The notes: generated by a model from the letters alone, not told the origin. DNA of 64,000 nt from Stictocephala bisonia (GCA_035578905.1 JAQJVL010000057.1:3300859-3364858), one strand, 5' to 3'. Shown: positions 46,504-58,755, counted from the stretch's first letter. Program-made: numbers and translations.

Positions 46504-46650
46504 GAAAGATACCTACTCAATTACAAATTGCTTGTAACCTGCTAGCTTAAGTGTAGTCTTAATAAAAAAAATTTTTTTTGACGTTTCCAATTGCATGCAT
46601 TGTACCATGTTTAAAGGAATAAATTATTCTTATTCTTATTCTATTCTTAT

Positions 46651-47649
46651 GCGATATCTTGGCAGTTTGGGAAACAGCCATCTTAAAGAATTTCTACAAA
46701 CTTAAACTAAAAGACCTAAGTGCTATTTAGCCACTTACCCATATAAATATACATACCGTAGTGTTATCTGTAGAGTTTTATAACATTTTAGGTTTATTTT
46801 TTATGTGCAATATATATATGATGAAAAATAAAACACAACTAATAATGCTATTAAAATGGCAGTGCTAGGTAGTCTCAGCTGATTGCGTTCAAAATCCAAC
46901 AGCTGGATAGCTGTGTTGCTGAGGAGTGAGGTCTAATTATTTGTTTCGTTTGAACTTGGACTGGAGCAGAGAAGGATCAGACGCAAATGATAAAATGAGA
47001 GAAGATGAAACAAAACAAGAACTGACTGAGACTGAGCAGACTGACACTGAAAACTAAATCAAATCATTGAGATCAACCGGGACGTCCTAAGGATGAGTAA
47101 AAGAGATGAAAGCCAACGAAAAGAATCGGTTGAGTCGAAGTAGTAAATGACTGAAGCTGATTAGCGGGTGATTAAGACTAGATATGAACTGATAAAAGGC
47201 AACTAAATAGTCCAGTGGGAGAACGAAAAGGAAGACAAATTTTGTTCTTGTCAGTAATAAAGTGAAACTGAAGAATATAGCTTGTGATGTGAAATCTAGG
47301 CTCAAGTTTTATGTTTATAATTTATCCATAAATTTGAAATTAAATTGTGTAAGTTATTTAGTTTCAATAATGGATTGTGTAATACGTACCTACATAATTA
47401 GTTAGAAACTAAGTTGATAAATGTGATTATTGACCACTTGGAAATTTAAATCACTTGGAGGTCTACTTCAAATCAGATTTGCTGCATATATGAATGTGAG
47501 TTAAATAGGTAAGTACAAACTTAAGTTACCTTTCATAGAAAGCTAGGCATTTTAAGAGGTAGGCTAGATGTAGTATATCAGTCCTGTTAAACTGTTGCTC
47601 ATGGTTGTGAATGCTCCCATTCTAACTTATCTTCACTCCTTACTTAAAT
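46651..47649. other. No gene seen
   Basis: AT-rich sequence with a purine-rich part at 46960-47200 (GAAAC, GACTGAGACTGAGCAGACTG). A minus-strand frame at 47087-47305 has no motif. Confidence 0.5.
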
Positions 47650-47728
47650 TTGCCATAGGGGTTTGGACCTTTGTCCCTCAACAACGTTTGAATACCATGT
47701 TAAAAATACCACTGGTGTATATAGTAAA
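47650..47728 (+). mobile_element. SINE-like family B, 3' half
   Basis: GGTTTGGACCTTTGTCCCTC, AACAACGTTTGAATACCATG and ACCACTGGTGTATATAG match the reverse complement of 23742-23815. The tRNA-like head is absent, so this is a 5'-truncated or broken copy. Confidence 0.7.
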
Positions 47729-48119
47729 AAAGGGGACTGCTCTATAGGCCGGACAAAAAAATATTTATTAATTAACATTGATTCATGTCATAGGCTATTA
47801 AATATGCCACATCATGTGTATTAACACTAAACTAGATAAAAAAGACAATACACTTTATAATAGTAAAAAATATTAAATTATAAATAAACCATGGAAAAGA
47901 CCACGTGCCAAAACTCTTGTGCAAAACGATTCCTGGAGTTGCTGGCTCACGCATTGTAACCATATCTTGGGCGACAAGAAGTTTAGTAACTATGCACTGT
48001 CTGAAAAAGTGGTGAAATATTCTTCATGAGTTTAGGCCTATAATTCTTGAGGAGGTAGAGCTTAGCTATGGAAAACTTGTTGTTTACCGAAATATCTAAA
48101 AACTATTTTTATGTAATAG
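47729..48119. other. No gene seen
   Basis: Ordinary AT-rich sequence up to the abrupt start of the homopolymer-rich block. Confidence 0.5.
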
Positions 48120-51100
48120 TAATAAAACAACCTTTTTAAAAATGGGAAATTTTTATTAGGTTTTTGACATTTTACTTGTAAAAAAAAACTTTTTTTTTAA
48201 AAAAATTTTCCGGGAAAATCCTTTTCCTTAAACCCAATTTCCCAAAATTATTATTCCCCTTTTTTTTTTAATTAAAAAATAAAGGGAAAAAACGTTAAAA
48301 AAAAATTTTAATTTTAGAACCCTTTTTTAAAAATTTTTTTTTTTTGGAAAAAAATTTTTTTTTTAAAGATTCCCCTGGTAAAAAGGGTCTGAGGGGAGGC
48401 TCAAAAGGTAAAATCTTTTTTTTGGGTTCCAATGTTTCTACCCCACCGGTTTTAAAAAAAACCAACATTTCTTTTCTTCATTGAATAAGTTCTAAATTTG
48501 GGGTTTTAAATAGGTTTTTTAAAATAAACTTAAAATAAAAAAAAAAAAGAAATTTTTATTTTTAAATTTTAAAATTAAAGGGAAACCCGGTAAAAATTAT
48601 TATTAATTTTTAGGGAAAAAACCCAAAAATTTTTGTCATTTTTTTTATTTAAAAAAAGGAAATAAAGTTTTTTTATTTTAAATTTTTAAAAATTAAACCC
48701 AAAAAATTGTTCCAAAAAAAAAGGGTTTTTTTTTTTTAAATAAAAAAATTTAATTGGATGGGGGTTTTACCCTTTAAAAAAGTTATTTTAAACTTAAAAA
48801 GGGAAATAAAGTTTAAAATTATATTAACCCGTTTTAAAATGGGATCGGGAAATTTTTGGGCCCTTTTTTTAACATTATTATAAAAAACCAAAAAATGTTA
48901 ATTTTTAAGGTCACACCTTTTTAAAAAGGAAAATTCCGAAAGGAAAAAAAATTATTTTAAAAAAAAAAAAAGCCCCTCCCCAAAAAGCTAAAGGTTTACC
49001 CTTTAAAAAACTTTAAAAAAATTTAACCAAAAACCCCTTTTTTACTCCCAAAAAAGGGGTTATGGGGCCCCCCTTTTTTTTAAATTTAGGAAATTTTCAA
49101 ATACAAAAAAAAATTTCCCTTTGAAAAAATTTTTTTTTAAATTAAAAAGTTTTTTATGCTTATTAGAATTTTGTTTTTTTGGGGTTAAAAAAAAAAAAAT
49201 TTTTTTTTTTAAAAAAAAATTAAAAATAAATTTATTTTTAAATTTAAACATATTTTTAATAGGCCGAAGTTTTTAAAATTTAACCCAAAAATTTAAATTT
49301 TTAAAAAAAAAAAATAAAACTAACCTAAAAAATTTTAGCCCCCCCCTAAAAAAAAAAAATAGTTAAACCCCCAACCCAACTTTTTAAAGTATAGGGGGGA
49401 AAAAAGGGGTTTTTAAAAAAATTTATAAAAAACTAAAACTCCCCAAAAATATTTTTAAAAATTTTTAAACAAAAAAAAAAAACAATCCCCAAAAAAAAAA
49501 ATTCTAGTGTTTAAAAAATTTTTGGAATTTTTGGAAAATCCCAAAAAAAAATTTAAAAAAAAATTAATTTTATAAAAAAAAAAAATATTTTTCTTTTTGG
49601 GGGGGGGGGGGCCCCGAAAAAAAACCCATTGGAAAAATACAATTAATTAATTTTCTTTACGATGGCCAAAAAATTTTTGGGAAACCCAAATTTTTTAAAA
49701 AATTTTTAAAGAGTTTCCGGGAAACCCTAAAACCCCCAAAAAAAAACCCCCTTTTTTCCCCCCCCAAAAAACCCAAAAAAAAAATTTGATCCCAAATTTT
49801 AAAAGGTTTTTTTTTGGGAAAAAATTTTAAACCTTAGGGGTTTTTAAATTTAAAAGGGAAGAAAACAACAAAAACTTTAAAAAAAACCCCCCCTTTTTTT
49901 TAATTTAAAACCCCCAAATTTTTTTTCATCAAAGTCAAACACAAAGAAGGATTTTAAAACAAATAAAAAAGGATTGTAAAACCAAATCGGAACAAATTTA
50001 AATCTAAAACAAAAATTAATATGGATCCCCCAAAAATTTTTCTTTATTTAAAACACCAAAATCCCATTCTGGCATTTTGCCCATTAAAATTTTGGTTTTC
50101 CAAAAACCAAAAATAGCCTCAAAAAGTTTTTTAGAATTATCTTTTCAATGAAATTGGAATTAAAATTTTTTAAAATAATTTTTTTTTTTTAAAAAATGAA
50201 AAAAATTTTTTTTTGGTGAAAAAAAATTTTAAAAATTTGTTGATTGGGTTGGGAAAAAAAATTTTTTGGTTTGTGGGGGTAAAACTCCCGGGATTGTTGA
50301 AAAAATTCAAAAAAAAAAATTTTTTTTTAAAAAAAATTTTTTGGTTTTTTGTGTCAACTGTTTTTTCCTTTATTTAAAAAATTTTTTTTAAGGATCCTTC
50401 ATGGGGGGCCTCAAAAAAAATTTTTAAAAAAATTTTAAATTAAAAAAAAGTTTAAGAAAAGGATTAAAAATGAGTTCTTAAAAACTTTTTACCAAAAAAA
50501 ATTACAGTTCTAAAAAAAAAATTTTTTTTTAAGAATTAAAAAAAAAAAATACAAATTTAAAAAAATTAAATTTTCCCTTTTAAAAACCCCAAAAAAAACC
50601 CAAAAATTTAAAAATAAAAAAGAAAAAAAGCACCATTATTCAAAAATTTTTTAAAATTTTCCCAAAAAAATAAAAATAGATGACAAAAAAATTTAAAAAA
50701 CCCAAAAAAAATTTTTTGGAAAAATTTTTTTCACTGGAAAATTTTTTTTCTTTAGGAACAAAAAATTTTTTTTTGGCTATTTTTTTCAAGCGGAAAATTT
50801 ATAATTTTTTTAATTTATAAAAATAAAAAAATATTCCAAAAAATTTTAAAAAAAAAACGAAAAAAAAAAGTTTTGCCCCCCATCCACAAGCCCCCCGTGT
50901 CCAATTTTGGGGGGGGGGGGGTTTTAAACCTTGGCCGGAAAAAAAGGTATGTCCATTTATTCGGGTTTTTTTTTTGTTTTTTTTTAGGGGGAAAATTTAT
51001 TCAAAATTTTGAAAACCCTTAAAAACATTTTTAAAAATAAAAAATTTGGGTTTTATTTTATTTTCAGTTAGTTGTTAAGACCAAAAATGGCCCATTAAAA

Positions 51101-53985
51101 AACCGAAAAAAATACAAATGTTTTATTTGAGGAATAAAAAGGAAATACCTCATATGTTTTAAATTTCAAAGGGGGTAAAATGAAACTTTTTATTTTGTTG
51201 GTAAAAAAACCTTATTATTTCCCAAAAAAAAATTTTTCTGCATTGACCCAAATTTGGTTTTGAAACCCCAAAGAAAAATTTTTTTTAAAAGGGAAAAAAG
51301 TTTTTTTTTTTTTTTTTTTTTTTTAAAACCCAACTTTTTGAAAAGTTTAATTGGAAACCATATAAAGTTTTTGGGGGTTTTTTTTAATTTGCGGGCCCCC
51401 CTCGAGATTTTTTGCAAAAAATCTAAAAAGGTTTAAACCAATTTTCTGAAAGGGGCTGGAATGAAATAAATTTATTATCATTATGATTTGAAAACTGCGT
51501 TTTTTGGTTTATAAAGGGGGAAAAAACCACTTGGAAAAAAATAAGGGAAATTTTGCAAAATTTTTAGAGGGGCCTTTCCCTTTTGCGCCCCTATAAAAAC
51601 AACGTTCTCTTTTAACCCCTTTCAGAAACAAAACTGAGGTTTTTTGGGAAAACCAGGGGTTTTTTTAAAATAACCTTGAAATTTCTCCCCGGAGGTTTTC
51701 CCCGGGGTTTTTTTCCCCCTAGTAAAACCAGGTCCTTATAATTTTTTTTGGCCCCAAACAAATGGTAACTTTTACCGGGGGTAAGCCCTTTCCCCCCATC
51801 AAAATTTTAAAATTTTCTCTAAAAAACAAAAAACGATGCCCCAAAATCCTTTTAAATTTTTTTTTTGGTAAGAAGATTAATTTTTACGCAAAAAATTTTC
51901 CCCTTTTTTTTTTTTTTAAATTTTTAAAGTTTTCATTTAATTTTTGAAACTTTTATTTTATTTTTATTTAAATTGTTGCTAAAATTAAGTGTGAAAATTT
52001 TTTTTTTTGGTATTCGGGAAAACTCCTCCTTTTAAAATTTGTTTTTTTCCCAATTTTTTTTAAAACAATTTTGAAAATTTAAATTTACCTTTTTAATTTT
52101 TTTAAAAATTGGGGGCCCCAAAATTTTTTTTTGTTTAAATTGTTGAAAAAAATAAAAACATTTTTTTTTTAATTTTTAAAAAATTTTTTTTTTTTTTTAA
52201 AACTATCAGTTTAATTTATGAAAAACAAAGTGAAATTTTAAAAAGCTGTATAAAGGGGTATTTTTACAATTAAAAAGGTGAACGAAGTTGGTGAGGGGGT
52301 ACTAAAAAATTTTAATTTTTAAAGGAAATCAATAATTTTGACCCAAAAAACTGGGGGCCGGGGGGTTTTTAGGGAGAAAAAACCCCGGGGTTGGCGAAAA
52401 ATCTTTTCCCCTAATTTTTTAAAAATAAACTTTTTTTTTCCGGGGAATTTTAAAAATTTAAAATTATAAATTTTCCCCCCAAATGAAAAACCCTTTTAAT
52501 AAATGTTAAAATTTTAAAAATTTTTAAATTTTTAAAAAAATATGAGGTTAAGATTAAATTTCAAAAGGGGCTAAAAAAAGGTTATGAAAAAAATGGATTT
52601 GGTTTTTTTTTAAAGTTAGGGATAATGTATTTTTTTTTAAAAAAATTTTTTTTGTAAAATAATTGGGGTTTTTTTTTTAAAAAACCCATTTATCCCTTCC
52701 TTTCCCTTTAATTGAAAGGGTTTGGTTTAATTTTAAGAGGGCTTTTTTTTTTTTAAAAAATGGGAATTTAATTTTAATAAAATTAAAAAAAAAATTTTAT
52801 TAAAGGGTTTTTTTTTAAAAATTTGAAAAATAAAAAGTTTTACTGTTTAATGTTTTAATTTTTGGGGTTTAAAAAAAAGTTTTCAAATTACTAAAATTTT
52901 TTGGTAAAGAGAAAAATTAAAATTATCCGGAAAATTTTTTTTAAATTTAACTTTGTTTTTGTTCCGGGAATTTGGGGTTTGGTTTTTAAAGGTTTAAAAT
53001 GAAACATTGTTGAAAAAAGGGGGGGGGGAAATTAAAATAAAATGGTTTAAATTTTTTTAAATTTTCCAGTATTTTTTTTTTTTATTTTTGTGGCATGGAT
53101 TTTATTTCCATACTTCCCCTTAAAAATTAAGGGAGTTCATTTGTGGTTAACTTTTTTTTATTTTTGGGATGTTTTTAAAAATCAATTTTTTTTAATCCCC
53201 GTTGTTTCACTTTTTGGGGGAATTTTAAATTGCGCCCCTTAAATTTAATTGTCTTGAGATAATTGCCCCGAAAAATTGTTATAAAACAACTTTTTATCCA
53301 AACATTTGGAAAACTTTAAAAAACTTGAAAAGGGCCAAAAAAATCGGAAATTAGGCAAAGTGGGTTCCCTTTGTAACCTAGGACCCCTTCAAATTTTTTT
53401 AAATATAAATTTGTTTAAAAATTTTTTTTTTACTTTTTTAAAAATTTTTTGAAAAATGGAAAAAAATGTTTTTTGGGGTTTCAATTGGATAATTTTTTAA
53501 TTTTAAAGAATGTTTTTAAACCCAAATCAAAACAATTCTGTTTTGAGAAAAAATTTTTTTTAGGGATTTCTTTTTCCTTTTTTCCTTTTTTTTTAAAATT
53601 TTCGTTTTTTTTCTTTTTTAAAATTTTTTAAAAAAGTTTTTTTTTTTTAAAAAATTTCGAAATTGGGTTTTTTTGAAAAATTTGGGGTTTAACTTAAAGG
53701 AAAACTAAATTTAATTTTGAATTCGGGTATATTTTGCTATAAAAAAAGGGTAAATTGGCCCCGTAAATTGTCAAAAAACCCCTTATCTAAACATTTAAAA
53801 AGACTTTTTTTAAAAAAAATTCCTAAACAATTACGAAATCTACAGTTTCTGAAAAAAATTTTTAAGGTTTCCAATTATTTTTTTTCGAGTGGGCTTTTTT
53901 TTTTTTTTTCCCCAAAAAAATTTTGTTTTTTGGTTTTCCCCCGCTGTGGTGAAATTTTTATTGTAAAAACCAATCACAAGTAGTT
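48120..53985. other. Homopolymer-rich block, probably unpolished assembly fill
   Basis: From about 48120 the text changes abruptly into runs such as AAAAAATTTTTT, CCCCC and GGGGGGGGGGG, with almost no short-scale alternation of bases, and it reverts equally sharply at about 53985. G and C also occur mostly in runs of two or more. This differs from every other part of the window and matches the pattern expected of homopolymer errors in unpolished long reads. The short Lys/Phe-rich frames inside it are not credible. A real low-complexity locus cannot be excluded from sequence alone. Any gene or repeat inside it is unreadable. Confidence 0.75.
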
Positions 53986-55697
53986 AGGAAAATAGAATAG
54001 TAAACAAAGAATAACATATAAATATTCAATAAAGCACTATTATACTTTTAAGTTATGATATTTTAATAAAAATTAAATAAACTTAAATGTAATTTTTTTA
54101 AAATTGAAAGATATTGACCAGCACTGCAACTACAAATGGCCCCCGTAACAGGCCAAAAGGTCTAATTATTAGGGAACCAAATCTCTAATATATGTGGCTC
54201 CTCAGACACATAGCTAAAAATTGAAGTAGAGGGGAAAATGCAATCGCTTTTATAATTATTTTAATTTAAAAAAAAATTTAATTTTAAAACATGAATAAAA
54301 CTTTTTAATGAGGTAGGCAGTGTGAACAGTGTTATTCACACTTCAATTAGGACTTCATTTGCTGTTTTTCATTAACCAGCAAAACTGCTTCCACTATGTG
54401 ATCGTCATTTATTTGTCTCAACTTCGTTAATGTTCATCTACTTTGTTTTCTTGGATGTCATTTAGTATATTTTTTTAAAATCTTCATAGTACAGGGACCG
54501 AAGTATTTTAACAGGTTACCTACTGAAATTAAAGAAATGTAAAAAATAAACCATTATGTAAAAAACCGAAAAATGGTTTTTAGATAAAAAAGACCTTATT
54601 TTTCAAAGAAAATATTTTTAAATTATAAATATGATTAATTAATTAATTAATTACCATCTTTTTAATGCCTTTATATCAAATATGAAACTCTGATTTTTAT
54701 ATCTGAAATCAAATAACATTGTAAATGTAATTTTTAAAAACGATGTATTTATTATAATGAAACTTAGTTTAAGTTCACTCTAAGAATTGTTATCTGTCAG
54801 TCTTGTCTATTGTTTGTCTCCCTCACAACAAGATATGTCACTAACATTGCAAAGCTGCATGTCAACTGTCATGATATTATACTTAACTGAACTTAAATTA
54901 ATTTGTTTTGTATTTTAAATTTCTTAACACACCACAATTACTGGGAACATAGTTAGTTATATTCCATCGTTGCCATGTTTTGTCAAATTGTGTTATTTGT
55001 GGGATAAACTTTATTTATTAAATTTTTAACATATCTCTGTCTATCTGATTTTTAGTATATTCACCAGCAATCGGTGATTCGTACTATGGTTTATTCTAAG
55101 ACTTTTGCAGTGTGTCTCCATTGCACTATTGCATTCCATACATTAGCAATTGAAGTCTCCAATATACAGTACATGGTGTTCGGAAACTAGAAGTACCGTG
55201 TCTGACTGTAAGACATTAGGTGGTTTGTATACTTTCACTATGTTAGTTTCATATACTTTTACTGAAATATCACAGCTTTCATGTACAGTTTTTATCTCAT
55301 TAAATGCCAAGCTTCATGTTAATCGCTACATCAAAAGCTGTGTGTCCAATTGCCTCCAAAAGTTTATCGCCTTTTGCTCTACTTTGTAGTTCTTCAATGG
55401 GTGTTCTTATAGTGCAAGGATATCTTTATAATTTTGCTGGCCGACTTTTTGGTTGGCAGCTGTGAGCTGACATAAATGGAAGATCACAAATTGGGTTGAA
55501 TAGCTAGTAAAAAATCAGTTACTGCTGGTCTTTGAAGTTTTTTTGTATACTTTCTTTGTTAACATGCTCATTTGGCAGTATTAAACGGCTAATAACTTGA
55601 AGACTCAGAGAATTATAATGTGTTGGTTTTGGGGCTCACTTGCTATTATTTCGTATCTAATTTAGTTTGTTCCAACATTTTCTCACATATGTTTCAG
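53986..55697. other. Upstream region of the TMEM94-like gene; no exon identified
   Basis: Normal AT-rich sequence. If the acceptor at 55697 is real, at least one upstream exon (5' UTR or a few codons) should lie here or beyond. I could not pick it out. A frame at 55150-55389 has no recognised motif. A LINE-like tail may lie at about 54130-54230. Confidence 0.45.
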
Positions 55698-55825
55698 GGC
55701 ACAATGTTACCTCCACAAGGACATACAGGTCAGCACCATGGTTTGAAAACTGCAGAAGCCTTAAGGAGGCTGTACAAAGAAGTGCAAGAAGTCCTTAATG
55801 AATATCAGAGCACACACAGTAACAG
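55698..55825 (+). CDS. TMEM94: TMEM94-like protein, first coding exon
   Basis: The exon follows acceptor ACATATGTTTCAG, and translation probably starts at ATG 55704 (MLPPQGHTGQHHGLKTAEAL). The segment GLKTAEALRRLYKEVQEVLN is an amphipathic helix that lines up with the start of animal TMEM94 proteins (which have a similar GLST-x-K-AL-x-x-L-x-x-x-x-x-x-V-L segment). The exon ends at 55825 with AACAG followed by GCAAG, a GC donor, in phase 2. Joining to 57202 restores the codon for Arg and the reading SNRFEWVREAL. TMEM94 is a large multi-pass, P-type-ATPase-like protein of the endoplasmic reticulum, reported to take part in magnesium uptake. GGCACA before the ATG may be 5' UTR or coding from an earlier exon. 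Confidence 0.85.
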
Positions 55826-56191
55826 GCAAGCATTACTAGTACTATTTGGCTTAATATTATAATAAATACTATCTGGTCTTATCATCTGAAAGGGCCTTGA
55901 CTAAAACTTGAATTATAGAGAGTGAAAAACTAATACAAAATATTTAGAAGTAATGATGCCAAGACAAGTATAAGAATAAAAAATACCAACTAAACAGAGA
56001 TATTCAAAAGCAGAACTAACGACAATATCGTAGATGAAGACAAGATAAAAAAAGAGTACACTAAAGCTTATAATTTGTTTGAGAACACTTCTGTAGCACT
56101 GTAAGCTTGTAAACTTGGGTGTTAAGTATTGTAGATATTGTAAAAGATAGGTAAGGGACTGTTATTAGTTTTCTTAGTATTGACACTGCAT

Positions 56192-56409
56192 TTGTTCATG
56201 GTTCTTATCTACAGGACACTAGAGAAGTTTAGGGGTCCGTTGTGGGTTGTCGCCAGGGTTTTATATTTTTAGTGAAGATAACCAAGTATGAGGTTTATCC
56301 TTCTTTGAAAATCTTACAAATACTGTTTGGTTTTGATTCCAAACAAGATATTGGTCCCTTAGTTCCGTGGCCGTTTGGCTATAGTTAAAAAACCCTCACT
56401 AAGAATTGT
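56192..56409 (+). mobile_element. SINE-like family A, diverged partial copy
   Basis: Same order of blocks as 15180-15390: GGACACTAGAGAAG, GGTCCCTTAGTTCC-type, GGCCGTTTGGCTAT, then TTGTTTAACTGAAG. Strongly diverged and lacking both ends. It lies inside TMEM94-like intron 1 and directly abuts the 47-bp minisatellite, whose first unit starts in its TTTAACTGAAG end. Confidence 0.6.
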
Positions 56410-56648
56410 TTAACTGAAGTACTACACTAATATGTGCTACCCATTTCACTCTATATTTAACTGAAGTACTACACTAATATGTGCTACCCATTTCACTCTA
56501 TATTTAACTGAAGTACTACACTAATATGTGCTACCCATTTCACTCTATATTTAACTGAAGTACTACACTAATATGTGCTACCCATTTCACTCTATATTTA
56601 ACTGAAGTACTACACTAATATGTGCTACCCATTTCACTCTATATTTAA
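56410..56648. repeat. 47-bp minisatellite, 5 identical units
   Basis: The unit TTAACTGAAGTACTACACTA followed by ATATGTGCTACCCATTTCAC and TCTATAT repeats every 47 bp with no visible differences between units, including starts at 56411 and 56458. It lies in intron 1 of the TMEM94-like gene. Complete identity points to very recent expansion or to an assembly effect. Confidence 0.95.
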
Positions 56649-57201
56649 AAATCAACGTCTTTGTATTTTGTGACGTTCCCTTGTACTGTATTTTTACCAA
56701 CACATATTATGCTAATTAAAAAACTTACTTTTTTGCTCATTTTTATGAAATCACAACAATTTCATATCACAATGGCAAGTTGTGGTAATCATTATATTTT
56801 TTCCATGCTGTTGCCTAATGGAGTATATTAACAGTGTTGTATTTTCTGCTATGGAGACGTCTGAATTTCTCTCTAAATAGTATATTCTCAAAGTAAGCTA
56901 ATTGAAGTTGGAAATGAGATACTCATTAACAGGAGAGTAGTTGAAATGAGCTGAAGCACAAATTGGCAAATGTGTAAAGTAAATTGAAATAAAACTCACG
57001 CTCTCTGTACATAAGAAAACTACATGCTGTAGCTAAATGAACAAAATGAATTCACAAACCATTAGATAATAAAGTAGATTATAAAGTAGATTTCCTTGGT
57101 CTGTTTAAGCCTAGCACAAATCTTTTCTGTGTGTGTAATATATTACTGGCAGAGCCTTTTTGGCAAACTACTCTAGATGATAATATTAGGTAATTTTACA
57201 G

Positions 57202-57333
57202 GTTTGAGTGGGTGCGAGAGGCACTACATCATGGTAGCAGCCGATCTCGTCTTTGTTGGGTGTCTGCCATGGCACTCCTAGCTACAGCTATCATCCTTTT
57301 CTCTGCCTCTTTCTTGGATCCAAACCCTGATGG
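57202..57333 (+). CDS. TMEM94: TMEM94-like protein, second coding exon (first membrane segment)
   Basis: Acceptor TTTTACAG at 57194-57201 and donor GTAAGT at 57334, in phase 2 at both ends. It encodes FEWVREALHHGSSRSRLCWV followed by the hydrophobic SAMALLATAIILFSASFL and then DPNPDG. The W-x-x-V-x-x-x-x-x-H-x-S-S-R-S-x-x-x-W pattern and the following membrane helix match the first transmembrane region of TMEM94, where it anchors the N-terminus in the endoplasmic reticulum membrane. The exon has no stop and keeps frame with its neighbours. Confidence 0.9.
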
Positions 57334-58618
57334 GTAAGTAAAAAAAAAACTAAAATAACAAATTGTTAAAGTTTTTGAAGTTTTTTATATGCAAGTTACA
57401 CTTATTCAGTAAATAACTTTTCAGCACTCGGCGATACAACTGTTAAACAACGATGGCGTTTGAATCAGTTTATGTTTGCTACGTAAACTGTTTGAAGAAG
57501 TAAAATATTTTGGAATTGATAAAAGTATATTATTTTGTTATTAGTATTTTGTCTTTTTAACCTATTTGTGTGCCACTATGACTGATCATGCTCTACAGAA
57601 CCATTTTTTGACAGCTATTTTAGATAATTTATTACTTTATAAAGAGGTCTGTGATGTTAATTACTTGTAAATTATTATTTTTTTTACATTGAATTTATGT
57701 TTCAATATGACTTTACTGAGTTCTTACATATGTTTACTTATATTTCTTACTTATTCTTATTTTACTGAGGGCTAAAATAACGTTAAGTGTGATTTGTTTT
57801 CTTTTTTTAAGTGGAAACTCACTATTAGAACAAACACCATATTAAGAAAACGATTCTAAAAAGTTAGCCACTTATTCATGACGACTACTTGAACCCAGAA
57901 AGCGATTGGAATAACTTAATGAGGATCTCTCTGACAACAAGATTAAGTTGCCTATGGAGGTCCAAAGCTCTTGTGAAAAGACTACGATGCTACAAACTTC
58001 GATACATAGGTGGTGATAGTGTGACATCCCATCTGAATGTGGTAACGTTGTCTGTCATTCGTAGAACTCAACAGCCGCTGCTTCATGACGTAAACCCATG
58101 CAAATTCAAATTGATTTTATTTGATAACTATTTGATTTTATAAAGATTACAAGTGACAAACTATAAAGTCACTAGAAGCCAAGAAAATGTTGATTCAAGA
58201 AATTGATTATTGATTTTTTTATTGGAAAACTAAAATACCTAAATTCATAAAACTTATAGGAAAAATTTTTGTCAACCATGTATTAAATTCTTGCTTGATA
58301 AAATGACATTTTTTTATTAATAAAAACTATAAAAGTGATGTGCAGTGAAAAACAGTAAAACACTACTCTTACTCCGAACTGAAATTAGAATTATTTAATC
58401 TGAGAATAGAATTTCAAAACTAAATGTCCTAACGTAAAATTACACAAGGAAAACAAATTATGGTGCTGGATTTGTCATAGATCTATTAGTTGTTTAGTAA
58501 ACAACCTTCAAACTGAAGAGAACATAATTTCTGCGTGAACATTTGTTTGTTTCCACTTTAATTGTCCACTTTAATTGTCCACATTATTTGTCATCAAATG
58601 CAATGCCTTGATGTGTAG
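57334..58618 (+). other. TMEM94: TMEM94-like intron 2 (GT-AG)
   Basis: Starts GTAAGT and ends TGATGTGTAG. The 3' end has a weak pyrimidine tract, but this AG is the one that keeps the frame. The frame at 57889-58143 inside it has no motif and starts and ends in intron sequence. No repeats recognised. Confidence 0.75.
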
Positions 58619-58755
58619 AAATTGTTGCCTGGCCATCCAAGGAGCAGTGGTCTTGTGTCTGTTGCTCTTTAACCTAGCAGTAAGTCTGTGGGACGCCAAG
58701 CTACGTCACACCGAGATGTACAAGAAGGCTGTAGATATGACAGCAGTACTTAAAA
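58619..58755 (+). CDS. TMEM94: TMEM94-like protein, third coding exon (second membrane segment)
   Basis: Joined to exon 2 it completes Gly and reads NCCLAIQGAVVLCLLLFNLA then VSLWDAKLRHTEMYKKAVDM and TAVLK. The first part is the second membrane helix, and the basic helix after it matches the cytosolic segment leading into the actuator-like domain of TMEM94 (which in other animals has L-L-L-N-L-x-L followed by a charged helix). The donor GTAAGT at 58756 is strong. The exon ends in phase 1. Confidence 0.9.

Larger units (their letters stand above)
43184..46650 (+). mobile_element. Jockey/CR1-type LINE, nearly complete
   Basis: The element holds an ORF1 remnant (43184-43666) and an ORF2 with endonuclease and reverse transcriptase (43687-46503), then a short 3' region with AATAAA and a TTATTC-type tail (46624-46650). 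Only one stop codon breaks each ORF. No RNase H domain follows the RT, as in Jockey and CR1 clades. The 5' end is unclear: ORF1 appears to lack its N-terminal part, so the copy is likely 5'-truncated. Target-site duplication was not identified. Low decay means a fairly recent insertion. Confidence 0.85.
55826..57201 (+). other. TMEM94: TMEM94-like intron 1 (GC-AG)
   Basis: Begins GCAAGCATT after AG and ends TTTTACAG. A GC donor in an otherwise good AG|GCAAG context is the known minor variant of U2-type introns. Continuing to a GT donor in frame would add unrelated residues and soon a stop (55860), so GC is favoured. The intron holds a diverged SINE-like family A copy and a 5-unit, 47-bp minisatellite. 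Confidence 0.8.

Noticed and set aside
49060..53983. Lys/Phe-rich small proteins
   Set aside because: They lie in the homopolymer-rich block whose base calls are not trustworthy.
55150..55389. An upstream exon of the TMEM94-like gene
   Set aside because: The 79-codon frame has no resemblance to TMEM94 and no donor in a suitable phase that I could support.
57889..58143. An extra TMEM94 exon within intron 2
   Set aside because: No acceptor/donor pair, and exons 2 and 3 already join in the frame that matches the family.
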